The notes: generated from the sequence alone by a model not told the origin. A DNA stretch of 35,952 bases from JANLQX01 sp031368215 (GCA_031368215.1 JANLRD010000018.1:1-35952); one strand, 5' to 3'. Numbered from the stretch's first letter, positions 25,853 through 34,030 are shown. Translations and numbers: made by a program.

Positions 25853-26257
25853 TCAGCCGGGCTGGAGGAACTCGACCCAGTTGCCTTCGGGGTCCTCCAC
25901 GATGGAGATGGTGATGCCGGGCCGGAGAGTGACGACCGGCCGAATGACCTTGTGACCCGCCGCCGCGACCGCGGCGGTGATCTCTTCGATGTTGGACACG
26001 GTGATCGTGAAGTAGCGGTACCCGGTCGAGCCGCCGATCCCTCCGGGCGGCGAGACGGCGGGAGGCGTCTTTGCGTTCTGGACGAGCTTGATCATGCTCG
26101 TTCCACACATCAGCCGGTACATCGTTCCCCCGCCGGGCATCGGCTGCGAGCCGGCATCGGTCAGGCCGACGAGGTCGCGGTAGAACGCGAGCGCCGCTTC
26201 GCCGTCCGTGACGATGATGCCCAGGTCGATGGAGTCTTTGGCCAGTGCGATACCCAT
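25853..26257 (-). CDS. VOC-superfamily (glyoxalase/bleomycin-resistance fold) protein
   Basis: A 134-residue single VOC unit pair. The first half has LGIIVTDGEAALAFYRDLVGL with an opening beta strand and helix, and the second has RYFTITVSNIEEITAAVAAAGHKV and ends with the typical SIVEDPEGNWVEFLQPG, where the Glu of VEF is a usual metal ligand. These proteins include lyases, dioxygenases and epimerases as well as drug-binding proteins, so the reaction is not defined. ATG 26257 has no ribosome site but follows TACGGT by six bases; a longer frame runs to 26629 but lies in menC antisense. It precedes the acyl-CoA ligase on the same strand and diverges from menC. Confidence 0.85.
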   Translation of the reverse strand: MGIALAKDSIDLGIIVTDGEAALAFYRDLVGLTDAGSQPMPGGGTMYRLMCGTSMIKLVQNAKTPPAVSPPGGIGGSTGYRYFTITVSNIEEITAAVAAAGHKVIRPVVTLRPGITISIVEDPEGNWVEFLQPG

Positions 26258-26263
26258 GAACCC

Positions 26264-26269
26264 ACCGTA
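26264..26269 (-). promoter_or_regulatory. -10 box TACGGT, leaderless promoter of the VOC gene
   Basis: TACGGT on the minus strand ends six bases before ATG 26257. Confidence 0.5.
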
Positions 26270-26326
26270 CCCGGGAGTCCGCGGCTCGGTCCAAGCGCGA
26301 AGTTCCCGCACAAGTTCAGCGGAACC

Positions 26327-26332
26327 TAGCGT
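26327..26332 (+). promoter_or_regulatory. Possible -10 box TAGCGT of the menC-like gene
   Basis: TAGCGT ends 12 bases before ATG 26345, predicting a very short leader. A GGGAG lies between them. Confidence 0.35.
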
Positions 26333-26344
26333 GGCCGGGAGACC

Positions 26345-27448
26345 ATGATCCTGCACCACGTGACCCTCCACAGCCTCCGGCTTCCGCTGGCCACCCCCTT
26401 CCGGCGCGCATCGGGAACCGAGCAGCACCGCGAAGTCCTGCTCGTCGAGGCCGTCGGCGACGAGTTCTTCGGCTGGGGCGAGTGCGTGGCGGAGGCCGAG
26501 CCGACCTACAGCCCCGAGTACGTCGAGAGCGCGGCGAATGTGATCGAGAAGTTCCTCCTCCCGCGCGTCGGCACCCAGAAGATGCGAGCCACGGACCTCG
26601 CGTCTCGTTTCATCGGCATCAAGGGTCATGCGATGGCCAAGGCTGGGATCGAGGCTGCGATGCTCGACGCCGAGTGCCGCAAGTTCGGCGAGTCCTTCGC
26701 CCAGCGCCTCGGGGCAACCCGCGACCGTGTGCCGGCCGGTGTCGCCGTCGGCATACAGCCGACGGTGGGTGAGCTCGTCGACACGGTCGGTGCCTACGTT
26801 GCCGAGGGATACAAGCGGGTGAAGCTGAAGATCGAACCGGGAAACGACGTGAAGCAGGTCGCGGCTGTGCGAGAGGCGTTTCCGAACCTCGCCCTCCAGG
26901 TTGACGCGAATGGCTCATACACGACCGACGACGCTCGCCACCTTGCCCAACTCGATGCGTTCGATCTCCTGCTCATCGAACAACCCCTCGCCGATGACGA
27001 CTTCCTCGGTCATGCCGAGATCGCCCGGCAACTCCACACACCGATCTGCCTCGACGAGTCGATCACCTCGTTGCGCACGGCTGAGCTCGCGCTCGCGCTC
27101 GGCTCGTGCCGCGTGATCAACATCAAGGCCGGACGCGTTGGCGGCTTCCTGGAGGCGGTGAGGATCCACGACCTGTGCGTGAGCCGGAACGTGCCGGTCT
27201 GGTGCGGGGGGATGCTCGAGACGGGCGTCGGGCGCGCCGCGAACCTCGCCCTCGCGGCCCTCCCCGGCTTCACGCTCACCGGCGACCTCTCTGCCTCCAC
27301 GAGATACTTCCACCGCGACGTCACCGAGGCGTTCACCGTCGACGATGGCTTCCTGCGGGTGCCCAACGGCATCGGCATCGGCGTCGTCCCCCTGACCGAT
27401 CGGCTCAGCGAGTTCCGCACGAGCAAGCGGACGATCCGTATCAGCTGA
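26345..27448 (+). CDS. menC: Enolase-superfamily enzyme, o-succinylbenzoate synthase / N-succinylamino acid racemase type (MenC)
   Basis: A 367-residue enzyme of the MenC/NSAR branch: the OSBS form dehydrates SHCHC to o-succinylbenzoate in menaquinone synthesis; the NSAR form racemises N-acylamino acids. The capping domain starts with GWGECV near residue 43. The catalytic pair is K162 (KLKIEPG) and K261 (IKAGRVGG). Metal ligands are D187 (VDANGSY), E212 (IEQPL) and D237 (LDES). The GGMLETGVGRA strand near 290 is typical of OSBS/NSAR. ATG 26345 follows GGGAG. No other menaquinone genes are in view, so OSBS versus NSAR cannot be settled; the gene symbol denotes the family. Confidence 0.85.
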   Translation: MILHHVTLHSLRLPLATPFRRASGTEQHREVLLVEAVGDEFFGWGECVAEAEPTYSPEYVESAANVIEKFLLPRVGTQKMRATDLASRFIGIKGHAMAKAGIEAAMLDAECRKFGESFAQRLGATRDRVPAGVAVGIQPTVGELVDTVGAYVAEGYKRVKLKIEPGNDVKQVAAVREAFPNLALQVDANGSYTTDDARHLAQLDAFDLLLIEQPLADDDFLGHAEIARQLHTPICLDESITSLRTAELALALGSCRVINIKAGRVGGFLEAVRIHDLCVSRNVPVWCGGMLETGVGRAANLALAALPGFTLTGDLSASTRYFHRDVTEAFTVDDGFLRVPNGIGIGVVPLTDRLSEFRTSKRTIRIS

Positions 27449-27498
27449 CACGCGGACCCGGTCGCCGCGGTGCCCCATGGCGAGGCAGACTCATTTGC

Positions 27499-28152
27499 AT
27501 GAACGAGACCGAAAGCCGCCAACTCGACGCGGACGTGGCCGGATGTGCGCTCTCGCACCAGGCGCTGCTCAGCGGACTCGACCATCTTGCCCGGGTCAAC
27601 GACGTATCGGTCACCCGGGCATCGCTGCTCCCGGACTGGACCGTCGGGCACGTCCTGACCCACCTGGCCCGCAATGCCGATGCCATGGCCGCCATGGTGG
27701 AGGGCGCGGGCCTGGGCGAGGAGCGCCCGATGTATCCATCGCAGGACGCGCGCAACGCCGCCATCGCCGAGGGTGCACCGCGCCCGCTCGCCGAACAGGT
27801 CGACGACATCCGACGCTCCGCCTGGCGACTGGAGCAGGCGTGGGCCACCCTCGACGCCGCCGGGTGGGCGGGTCACGGCACCGCGCCGTTCGGCAGGGTT
27901 CCGATCACGCAACTCCCAGGTCGACGCCGGCGAGAGGTCGAGGTGCATCGCCTCGATCTCGGCATCGGCTACACGTGGGAGCACTGGCCCGACGACTACG
28001 TCGTCTCCGATCTGCAACGTCGGCGGACGCAGTGGCTCGGCGATATTGCCAACACGATGCCCGCCGAGGTGGCCGCGGCGACTGACCGCCAGCAGCTCGC
28101 CTGGCTCCTTGGCCGTGCTTCCGGACTCGCCGCGGCCGCACCGTCACTCTGA
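27499..28152 (+). CDS. Mycothiol-dependent maleylpyruvate isomerase-like protein (DinB fold), copy 1
   Basis: A 217-residue protein of the MDMPI/DinB metalloenzyme family, which uses mycothiol and a divalent metal. The N-terminal helix-bundle has LPDWTVGHVLTHLARNADAM with the first His ligand near residue 55; the second set is REVEVHRLDLGIGY (Glu and His) near 150. Those residues match the expected His-Glu-His site. ATG 27499 is the first start after menC's stop (51 bases), with no clear ribosome site. It is followed by the LLM gene after 49 bases. True maleylpyruvate isomerisation needs gentisate-pathway partners, which are not present here, so the reaction is unknown. Confidence 0.78.
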   Translation: MNETESRQLDADVAGCALSHQALLSGLDHLARVNDVSVTRASLLPDWTVGHVLTHLARNADAMAAMVEGAGLGEERPMYPSQDARNAAIAEGAPRPLAEQVDDIRRSAWRLEQAWATLDAAGWAGHGTAPFGRVPITQLPGRRRREVEVHRLDLGIGYTWEHWPDDYVVSDLQRRRTQWLGDIANTMPAEVAAATDRQQLAWLLGRASGLAAAAPSL

Positions 28153-28201
28153 ACCACACCCTGAACCGTCCACCTGACCTGCCAGCAATGGAGAAGAACC
28201 T

Positions 28202-29170
28202 ATGACACGCGCGCTTACTTTTGGAGCTTTCATCCCGCAGGGATGGAAGGGTGAATACGTCGGGATCGCCGACCCCCGTGAGCAGTGGCAGACGACCGTT
28301 GATGTTGCCGTTCTCGCCGAGGAGCTCGGCTTTGACTCCGTCTGGGTGTACGACCACTTCCACAACGTCCCCCGGCCGATCCATTCGACGGTGTTCGAAT
28401 GCTGGACGGTGATGGCGGCGATCAGCCAGCGGACATCTCGGATCCGGCTCGGACAGATGGTGTCGTGCAACGCCTACCGACATCCCTCGGTTGTGGCCAA
28501 GATCACCTCAACGATCGACGTGATCAGTGGCGGGCGTCTCGATCTCGGGATCGGCGCGGGCTGGTACGAGCACGAGTACAGGGGCTACGGCTTCTCGTTC
28601 GGATCACCGAAGGAGCGCCTGGGGATGCTCCGTGAAGGCGTCGAGATCATCAAGTCGATGTGGACGCAGGCCGACACGACGTACGACGGCACGTACTACC
28701 AACTGAAGGGGGCGCAGTGCGACCCGAAGCCCCTGCAGTCACCGACTCCGCCGATCTGGATCGGCGGAGGGGGCGAGCAGGTGACACTGCGCATCGTCGC
28801 CCGCCACGGCGACTGGGCGAACTTCGGCGGCGGCTCACCGATCGAGGCCTTCGTCCACAAGAGCTCCCTCCTGGCCGAGCACTGCAAGGCCGTCGGACGC
28901 GATTTCGACGAGATCGGCCGCTCCGTTTCGGGCGACATCTTCATCCGCGAAACGCAAGCCGAGGTACGCGCTGCGGGGACGAAGTCGCTCACCGGCCAGC
29001 CGTTGGACGAATGGGCCGCCGGGCACTTCGTCGGCACCCCGGAGCAGGTCGCCGAGAGAATGCAGCGCTACATCGACGCCGGCTGCCGCGGCTTCGTGCC
29101 CTGGTGTGGCGACTATCCGGACACCGAGACGCTTCACCACTACGCCAAGGTGATGAAGCAGCTCAGATAG
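28202..29170 (+). CDS. Luciferase-like (LLM) F420-dependent oxidoreductase
   Basis: A 322-residue TIM-barrel flavin/F420 enzyme. The N-terminal strand is LTFGAFIPQG and the class-typical DHFHNVP follows near residue 57. GQMVSCNAYRHPSVVAKITSTIDVISGGRLDLGIGAGW is the long substrate/cofactor stretch near 84-121, followed by EYRGYGF. PPIWIGGGGEQVTLRIVARHGDWANF covers later barrel strands. These enzymes carry hydride transfer with reduced F420, or with FMN in a minority. ATG 28202 follows GGAGAAG. It converges with the crotonase gene, with only six bases between stops. Substrate unknown. Confidence 0.88.
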   Translation: MTRALTFGAFIPQGWKGEYVGIADPREQWQTTVDVAVLAEELGFDSVWVYDHFHNVPRPIHSTVFECWTVMAAISQRTSRIRLGQMVSCNAYRHPSVVAKITSTIDVISGGRLDLGIGAGWYEHEYRGYGFSFGSPKERLGMLREGVEIIKSMWTQADTTYDGTYYQLKGAQCDPKPLQSPTPPIWIGGGGEQVTLRIVARHGDWANFGGGSPIEAFVHKSSLLAEHCKAVGRDFDEIGRSVSGDIFIRETQAEVRAAGTKSLTGQPLDEWAAGHFVGTPEQVAERMQRYIDAGCRGFVPWCGDYPDTETLHHYAKVMKQLR

Positions 29171-29176
29171 CGGGGC

Positions 29177-29989
29177 TCACCCGGGAGAGGTTCCGAACTG
29201 CGGTGGTCGCCTCTCCCGGTGGCTGGCCACGCCTTCGATCACGTCGGGTCCACCGAAGCCGAGGAACTCGTAGGCGAGCGAGGCGTCGAACGCCGGACCG
29301 AACATGCGATACCCGTGGTTCAGCGTGTGCTTGGTCCAGCGGATCGCCTGTTGCGCGCCGGCAGCCAGTTCTTCTGCGACCTTGAGCGCCTCGGTCATCA
29401 CGTCGTCCTCGTCGACGCACATCGACACGAGGCCGATCCGCTCGGCTTCCTCCCCGGAGAGATCGCGACAAGTGAGCAGGTAGTACTTCGCCTTGGCCAT
29501 ACCGCACAGCAGCGGCCAGCAGATCGCCGCATGGTCGCCGGCGGCGACGCCGAGGCGGGTGTGACCGTCGATGATCCTCGTGCGACGGCCGACGACCGAC
29601 ACGTCGGCGAGGAGGCCGGCCACGAGGCCCGCACCCACGGCCGGTCCCCACATGGCCGACACGATCGGCTTCGAGCAGTTGATGATGTTGAGGACGAGAT
29701 CACGTGCCTCGCGCAAGACGCGTGAACGGGTGCCGTAGTCGACCACCATCTCATCGATCATGTCGAAGCTCCCACCCGACGAGAATCCCTTCCCCGCTCC
29801 GGCGATCAGGGCGACGTGCACGCTTGCGTCCCGATCGATCTTCGTCCACACGTCGGCAAGGTGTGCGTGCTTCGCTGCGTCGACGCTGTTGAGGCCGGGG
29901 CCCTCCAGGGTCAGCTGGAGGACGTGGTCGGACGGACACGAGAACGTCAGCGACGGGAATGCATCGGTGTATGCGGTGATGTCGATCAT
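29177..29989 (-). CDS. Crotonase-fold protein (enoyl-CoA hydratase/isomerase family) lacking both catalytic glutamates
   Basis: A 270-residue crotonase-fold protein. The first oxyanion-hole segment is AGAGKGFSSGGSFD and the second WGPAVGAGLVAGLLADVSVVG. In typical hydratases the second carries a Glu (GGGCELA); here it reads GAGLVAG. The following catalytic Glu (QPE) position reads DGHTRL. Both acids are therefore missing, so it is unlikely to be a standard enoyl-CoA hydratase; hydrolase, isomerase or decarboxylase variants of the fold are possible. AGAGGA-like AAGAGGA upstream with an eight-base gap selects ATG 29989 over 30019. It diverges from the second MDMPI-like gene. Position next to CoA-ligase and dehydrogenase genes fits acyl-CoA chemistry. 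Confidence 0.82.
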   Translation of the reverse strand: MIDITAYTDAFPSLTFSCPSDHVLQLTLEGPGLNSVDAAKHAHLADVWTKIDRDASVHVALIAGAGKGFSSGGSFDMIDEMVVDYGTRSRVLREARDLVLNIINCSKPIVSAMWGPAVGAGLVAGLLADVSVVGRRTRIIDGHTRLGVAAGDHAAICWPLLCGMAKAKYYLLTCRDLSGEEAERIGLVSMCVDEDDVMTEALKVAEELAAGAQQAIRWTKHTLNHGYRMFGPAFDASLAYEFLGFGGPDVIEGVASHRERRPPQFGTSPG

Positions 29990-30122
29990 CTCGTGGTCCT
30001 CTTCGAGCGGGGCAGGCATGTTGCGTGGCGCAGAAGTGAACAAGCGCTGGGACTTGACGCTCGAACGCCCGTACACTTCGCCGACCGCCCGACTGGGCAG
30101 CTTCGACGAAGGGACATGGCTG

Positions 30123-30818
30123 ATGACGGTACCGGTTGCCAACGGCGAGGAGCGAGCGGCGGCATACGAAGCCTGTCGCGGACGTGTGCGTACATTGCTC
30201 GGCGGGGTCTCTGATGCCCAGGCCGACGTGATCGTGCCAGCCTGCCCTGACTGGACAGTGCGGAACCTCGGCGCTCACCTGGCCGGGATCTGTCGCGATC
30301 TGGCGGAACGCAACCTGCCGACGGGCGACGTGCAGGCATGGGTCGATCGGCAGATCGCCGAGCGGGCCGAGCGCAGCGTCGCCTCGCTCCTCGACGAGTG
30401 GGACGAGTTCAGCCCGGCGTTCGAGGCGATGATCGTGGCCCGGCCCGAGCGGACCGGTGCGCTGCTGTACGACGTCGTTGCCCATGAGCACGACGCGGCA
30501 TCGGCGCTGGGTCTCATCGGTGACCGGAGATCGGATGGCATCCACCTGAGCGTCGACATCATCGCCGCCATGGTCGAAGGAGATCTCGCCAAGTCAGGTC
30601 TTCCCGCGGTTCGCTTCACTGACGGCACGCGCACATGGGAAGTGGGCCAGGGGCCGGTCGAGTTCACGATGGAAGCCGACACCTACGAGTTGATGCGGGC
30701 CCTCGGCAGCCGCCGCAGCATCGGCCAGCTCCGATCGATGACGCATACCGGCGACCTGGATCGCTTCCTCCCCGGTATCACCCACCTACCACTTCCGGTC
30801 GACGATCTCGTGGAGTGA
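30123..30818 (+). CDS. Maleylpyruvate isomerase-like mycothiol-family protein, copy 2
   Basis: A 231-residue member of the MDMPI/DinB metalloenzyme family. The N-terminal half has CPDWTVRNLGAHLAGICRDL with the first His ligand, and the second site VVAHEHDAASALG. The C terminus is a compact domain with ELMRALGSRRSIGQL. It is a distant relative of the protein at 27499, which uses REVEVHRLDL at the second site. ATG 30123 lies in a divergent 133-bp gap with the crotonase gene; a GAAGGGA is upstream. Thiol partner mycothiol is assumed from the family. Reaction unknown. Confidence 0.78.
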   Translation: MTVPVANGEERAAAYEACRGRVRTLLGGVSDAQADVIVPACPDWTVRNLGAHLAGICRDLAERNLPTGDVQAWVDRQIAERAERSVASLLDEWDEFSPAFEAMIVARPERTGALLYDVVAHEHDAASALGLIGDRRSDGIHLSVDIIAAMVEGDLAKSGLPAVRFTDGTRTWEVGQGPVEFTMEADTYELMRALGSRRSIGQLRSMTHTGDLDRFLPGITHLPLPVDDLVE

Positions 30819-30941
30819 GACCTTCGGTGGGAATATCCCATTTCGACTGAACAGGATTCGTCATTCGGTCGTATCCACCTTCGACACACGTTCACTCGAC
30901 CGAGTGCGGACGTGCCCCCACACAGGGACCCGGAGGTTTCC

Positions 30942-31427
30942 ATGTCACGCTTCGCTCGCCGTTCATTCGCGACCGCTCTCCTCGCCGCCGTTGCGCTCTC
31001 GCCGATAGCCATCGGCTCGGTCGCCTCTGCCGCCGACACACCGACGCGGAAGGCGGGCTACACGATCGCCGTCAAGGAATCCAAACTCGGCCCGATCCTC
31101 ACCGACGGCGCCGGCATGTCGCTCTACATGTTCACCCCGGACCGGCGCAACGTGAGCAACTGCGAGGGCCCCTGCCTCGCCGCCTGGCCGCCGGTCATGC
31201 TGAACGACGGGGAAGGCCTCGGCGACGTTGTGCTCGAAGGGAATCTACGGCGGTCGCTGCTCGGGGTCGCAATGCGTTTCGACGGTTCACGCCAGGTGAC
31301 GTACAACGGCTCTCCGCTCTACCACTGGGCGCGTGATCGCGCCGCCGGTGACGTGACCGGGCAGTGGTTCAACGGGATCTGGTTCGTCCTCAACGTTGAC
31401 GGCGTCCCGAACACGGCGCGGATCTGA
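30942..31427 (+). CDS. Secreted protein with Lipoprotein_15-type repeats (PF03640)
   Basis: A 161-residue exported protein with a Sec signal (MSRFARRSF then a hydrophobic run to about residue 30, ending ASAAD). Two copies of the family motif follow: SLYMFTPDRR...NCEGPCLAAWPP, whose two Cys are probably oxidised in the periplasm-like space, and VTYNGSPLYHWARDRAAGDVTGQ. The family is widespread in actinobacteria but has no settled biochemical role. No lipobox Cys is present. ATG 30942 follows GGAGG (30932-30936) at a five-base gap. It precedes the YceI gene by 10 bases and is followed by the ECF sigma operon, so it may belong to the envelope-stress response controlled by that sigma factor. Confidence 0.85.
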   Translation: MSRFARRSFATALLAAVALSPIAIGSVASAADTPTRKAGYTIAVKESKLGPILTDGAGMSLYMFTPDRRNVSNCEGPCLAAWPPVMLNDGEGLGDVVLEGNLRRSLLGVAMRFDGSRQVTYNGSPLYHWARDRAAGDVTGQWFNGIWFVLNVDGVPNTARI

Positions 31428-31437
31428 GCTGGAAGCA

Positions 31438-32472
31438 ATGCTTCGTTCACTCCGGCTTCCGGCGAGGCGGGCGACGCGAGTGCTACTCGTCATGATTACA
31501 CTCGGAGCGGCATCTGCGGCGGGCGGGATCATCTACCTCCGCTACTTCTACGGCAAGGATGCCCCGCCGCCGTTCGAGCTTTCGTCGTTCGCCCTGCTCC
31601 TCCCGATCCGGCGCCCCTCAGCCCGCCATGACGAACGACGTTCGCATCAGTTGCTTCAGCATGTGGCGCTCGCCGTCGCTATCGCCGGGAGCCTCGGTCT
31701 CGGTGGGGCAGCATCCGGCGCATCGAAGGCTCCCGCCGCAGGGGCGTCCTGCACCAAGGTCGGGGCGACGGCCGCGGCCGGCTCGACACAGCTCCGGTGC
31801 ACGCTCTCGGCCAAGAAGAAGCGGTGGACCGTCGTGGTGTCCCAAGCGACGACCACGCTCACGACCACGGTAAAAGCGGGGGCCCCGGCGCCCACGTCGG
31901 CCGGCAGCGGTGAGACACCCGCGGCCACCGCAATTGAGGGCACGTACAGGATCGGACCCGGTTCGGCCGCCGGCTATCGCGTCCGCGAACTCTTCGTCGG
32001 CGGCCTGGCCAAGACCGACGCCGTCGGACGTTCCCAGGCGGTAGCCGGCACGGTCGTGCTCGGACGCAACGGCTCGGCACTTCAGGTCAGTTCGGTGACC
32101 GCAACGGTCGACATGACAAGGCTCGTCAGCGACGAATCCCGGCGGGACAGTCGTATGCGGACGACCGGAATCGAAACGGACAAGTTCCCAACCGCAACGT
32201 TTGTGTCCTCGAGCGCCGTCCCCCTCGACGCCGACAGCGAAGCGGCGAAACCTGTCAAGGCGACCTTTCCCGGCAAGCTCACCTTGCACGGCGTCACGAG
32301 GGACGTGCAGATTCCGGTCGACGCGCAGCTCCGCTCCGGCACGCTGGAAATCGTCGGTCGCCTGGCCATCAACATGAAGGACTACGCCATCGAAGCGCCG
32401 GAGATCGCCGACTTCGTCAAGGCCGACGATGATGGTTCATTCGAGTTCAAGCTGGTCCTGAAGAAAGGTTGA
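31438..32472 (+). CDS. Composite YceI-family protein with two N-terminal hydrophobic segments
   Basis: A 344-residue protein that ends in a YceI beta-barrel domain (from about residue 165): EGTYRIGPGSAAGYRVREL, VGTVVLGRN-like strands, KFPTATFVSSS, and LTLHGVTRDVQIPV near 285. YceI proteins bind polyisoprenoid-type lipids in the exported space. The region before it holds a membrane helix near residues 13-40 (LLVMITLGAASAAGGIIYL), a PPPFELSSFALLLPIRRPS linker, and a second signal-like hydrophobic run (LLQHVALAVAIAGSLGLGG) followed by a Cys-containing SCTKVGATAA...CTLSAKKKRWTV segment. Such a tandem is unusual; an internal GTG 31663 could start a normal secreted form. ATG 31438 follows the previous stop by 10 bases. 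Confidence 0.75.
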   Translation: MLRSLRLPARRATRVLLVMITLGAASAAGGIIYLRYFYGKDAPPPFELSSFALLLPIRRPSARHDERRSHQLLQHVALAVAIAGSLGLGGAASGASKAPAAGASCTKVGATAAAGSTQLRCTLSAKKKRWTVVVSQATTTLTTTVKAGAPAPTSAGSGETPAATAIEGTYRIGPGSAAGYRVRELFVGGLAKTDAVGRSQAVAGTVVLGRNGSALQVSSVTATVDMTRLVSDESRRDSRMRTTGIETDKFPTATFVSSSAVPLDADSEAAKPVKATFPGKLTLHGVTRDVQIPVDAQLRSGTLEIVGRLAINMKDYAIEAPEIADFVKADDDGSFEFKLVLKKG

Positions 32473-32493
32473 CACATCGCCCGTCGCCTGCGT

Positions 32494-33096
32494 TTGATCC
32501 CGGGCCGCACCGATGCGGCACCGGCAGCATCTGACCCCGAGCCGCGGTCAGCCGCTGAGTCGCGGCCCGATGCGGCAACCCGCGACATCGTCGACCTCCG
32601 GGTGCTCTATGACCTTCACGGCAGCGAGATCTTCCGTTTCTGCCATCGGCTGGTCGGCGATCGAGGTCTGGCGGAAGAAGCCATGCAGGAAACCTTCCTG
32701 CGGGCGTGGAGGGCACAGGATCGATTCGATCCGACAACCGGTTCGCTACGAACCTGGATGTATGCCGTGGCCAGAAACGTCTGCATCGATGCCCTCCGGG
32801 CGCGGGGACGACGGTTCGGGCTCGAAGGATCCACGGCGGATCACGATAAGCCGACGCCCGGCGACGAGGACTCGGGATTCGAGTCGATGCTCTCGTCGTG
32901 GATGCTCGAAGAAGCGCTTCGACGCATTCCCGCCAACCATCGAGATGCGCTCGTGCTGTCGTACATGAGGGACCGCCCGTACGCCGAGATCGCCGACGTT
33001 CTCGGGATTCCTGAGGCGACGCTGCGCACCAGGGTGTTCTACGGCCTCAAGTCGCTCCGAAAGGTTCTCGAGGAAATGGGCTGGGACGAGTCATGA
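32494..33096 (+). CDS. ECF-family RNA polymerase sigma factor
   Basis: A sigma-70 family protein of 200 residues if started at TTG 32494. Region 2 is LYDLHGSEIFRFCHRLVGDRGLAEEAMQETFLRAWRAQDRF...RTWMYAVARN (residues about 38-95), and region 4 is EALRRIPANHRDALVLSYMRDRPYAEIADVLGIPEATLRTRVFYGLKSLR (about 140-192), with a helix-turn-helix. The acidic GDEDSG linker lies between them. The start is uncertain: no in-frame ATG precedes region 2, and TTG 32494 lies 22 bases past the YceI stop. Its stop overlaps the anti-sigma start (ATGA 33093-33096), the usual arrangement for a sigma factor and its regulator. It probably controls the envelope genes upstream. Confidence 0.9.
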   Translation: MIPGRTDAAPAASDPEPRSAAESRPDAATRDIVDLRVLYDLHGSEIFRFCHRLVGDRGLAEEAMQETFLRAWRAQDRFDPTTGSLRTWMYAVARNVCIDALRARGRRFGLEGSTADHDKPTPGDEDSGFESMLSSWMLEEALRRIPANHRDALVLSYMRDRPYAEIADVLGIPEATLRTRVFYGLKSLRKVLEEMGWDES

Positions 33097-33932
33097 GTGA
33101 GGACAACGAGGTGAACGGATCGATCGAACCACCGTGTTCACGCACGGTTGAGCTCGGCGCGTATCTCGTCGGGGGCATGACCGATCGCGAGTCCCACGAC
33201 ATGCGCGTCCATATCGATACGTGTACGTGGTGTTCAGCCGAACTGTTCGAGCTCCAACCCGTCGCTGACCTCCTCGATGCAACCGAACTGGCTTCGGCGA
33301 TCATCGGCGAACGTCACGACCCGACGCCGGAAATGGCCGCGCGCCTCTTCGCGCGAGCGGCCCGGGAGTCAGCGGGCGGGACCTTGGGTGTACCACGGGC
33401 CCCGCTCGCACCGGCTGTCGACGGTTCATCCGTACGACCCGCTCGGCCCCGCATACGCCGTCGGACCATTGTCGCGGCGGGCGCTGCGGTGTTTGCGCTC
33501 GGGGTCGGCTCGACGCTCGGAACCCAGCAGCTCGTGGCGACCGACAAGCCCGCCGAGAACGGCCCGTCGAAGAACGTCGAGAAGATCGCGTTCCAACGGA
33601 TCTCGATGACCACGCCGCGCAATCCGGCGGTGCCACCGAAGGCCTGGGCGGCAATCGATCAGACGCCCGCGGGAACCTACGCCTATCTCTATGTGCGTGA
33701 CTTCGAGGTCGGCAAGGTCTACAAGTGGTGGTTCGTCAAGCGCGACGGGACCAGAGTTCCGCTCGGATCCTTCCGGTACCCGGGCCACATCGGCGGTGAG
33801 GAGTGGCTGCGCTGCCCCGGCCACACCGCCTTCGACCGTTCCGAGCTCATCGCCGTCGGAGCGACAGACGATGCCGGCGTCGACATCGTGCGCCAGGACC
33901 TTCCCCCGGCACCGAAGATCGTCGCCACGTAG
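33093..33932 (+). CDS. Membrane-bound zinc-finger anti-sigma factor
   Basis: A 279-residue anti-sigma factor. The N-terminal cytosolic domain has HxxxCxxC (H40, C44, C47 in HIDTCTWC), the zinc site of ZAS-type anti-sigma factors that hold the sigma factor inactive. A single membrane helix lies at about residues 125-143 (TIVAAGAAVFALGVG), preceded by positively charged residues. The outer domain (residues 145-279) is a beta-rich domain including YAYLYVRDFEVGKVYKWWFVKRDG, typical of the anti-sigma-K C-terminal (RskA-like) domain. Start ATG 33093 overlaps the sigma stop. The outer domain presumably senses a signal and triggers release. Confidence 0.88.
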   Translation: MSEDNEVNGSIEPPCSRTVELGAYLVGGMTDRESHDMRVHIDTCTWCSAELFELQPVADLLDATELASAIIGERHDPTPEMAARLFARAARESAGGTLGVPRAPLAPAVDGSSVRPARPRIRRRTIVAAGAAVFALGVGSTLGTQQLVATDKPAENGPSKNVEKIAFQRISMTTPRNPAVPPKAWAAIDQTPAGTYAYLYVRDFEVGKVYKWWFVKRDGTRVPLGSFRYPGHIGGEEWLRCPGHTAFDRSELIAVGATDDAGVDIVRQDLPPAPKIVAT

Positions 33933-34018
33933 CGCCCGTTTCACCGTCGGAGCCCGTGACGAGCGCTGGCACCGAGCCGCCGACCGAAATCCATCTCGCC
34001 GAATGGGGCGTCGCCCCG

Positions 34019-34024
34019 TACGCT
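34019..34024 (+). promoter_or_regulatory. -10 box TACGCT, leaderless promoter of ilvE
   Basis: TACGCT ends six bases before ATG 34031, placing the transcript start at the start codon. Confidence 0.5.
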
Positions 34025-34030
34025 TGCGCC

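Noticed and set aside
30054..30077. TTGACG...TACACT as a sigma-70 promoter for the second MDMPI gene
   Set aside because: Only 12 bases separate the boxes, far from the usual 17.
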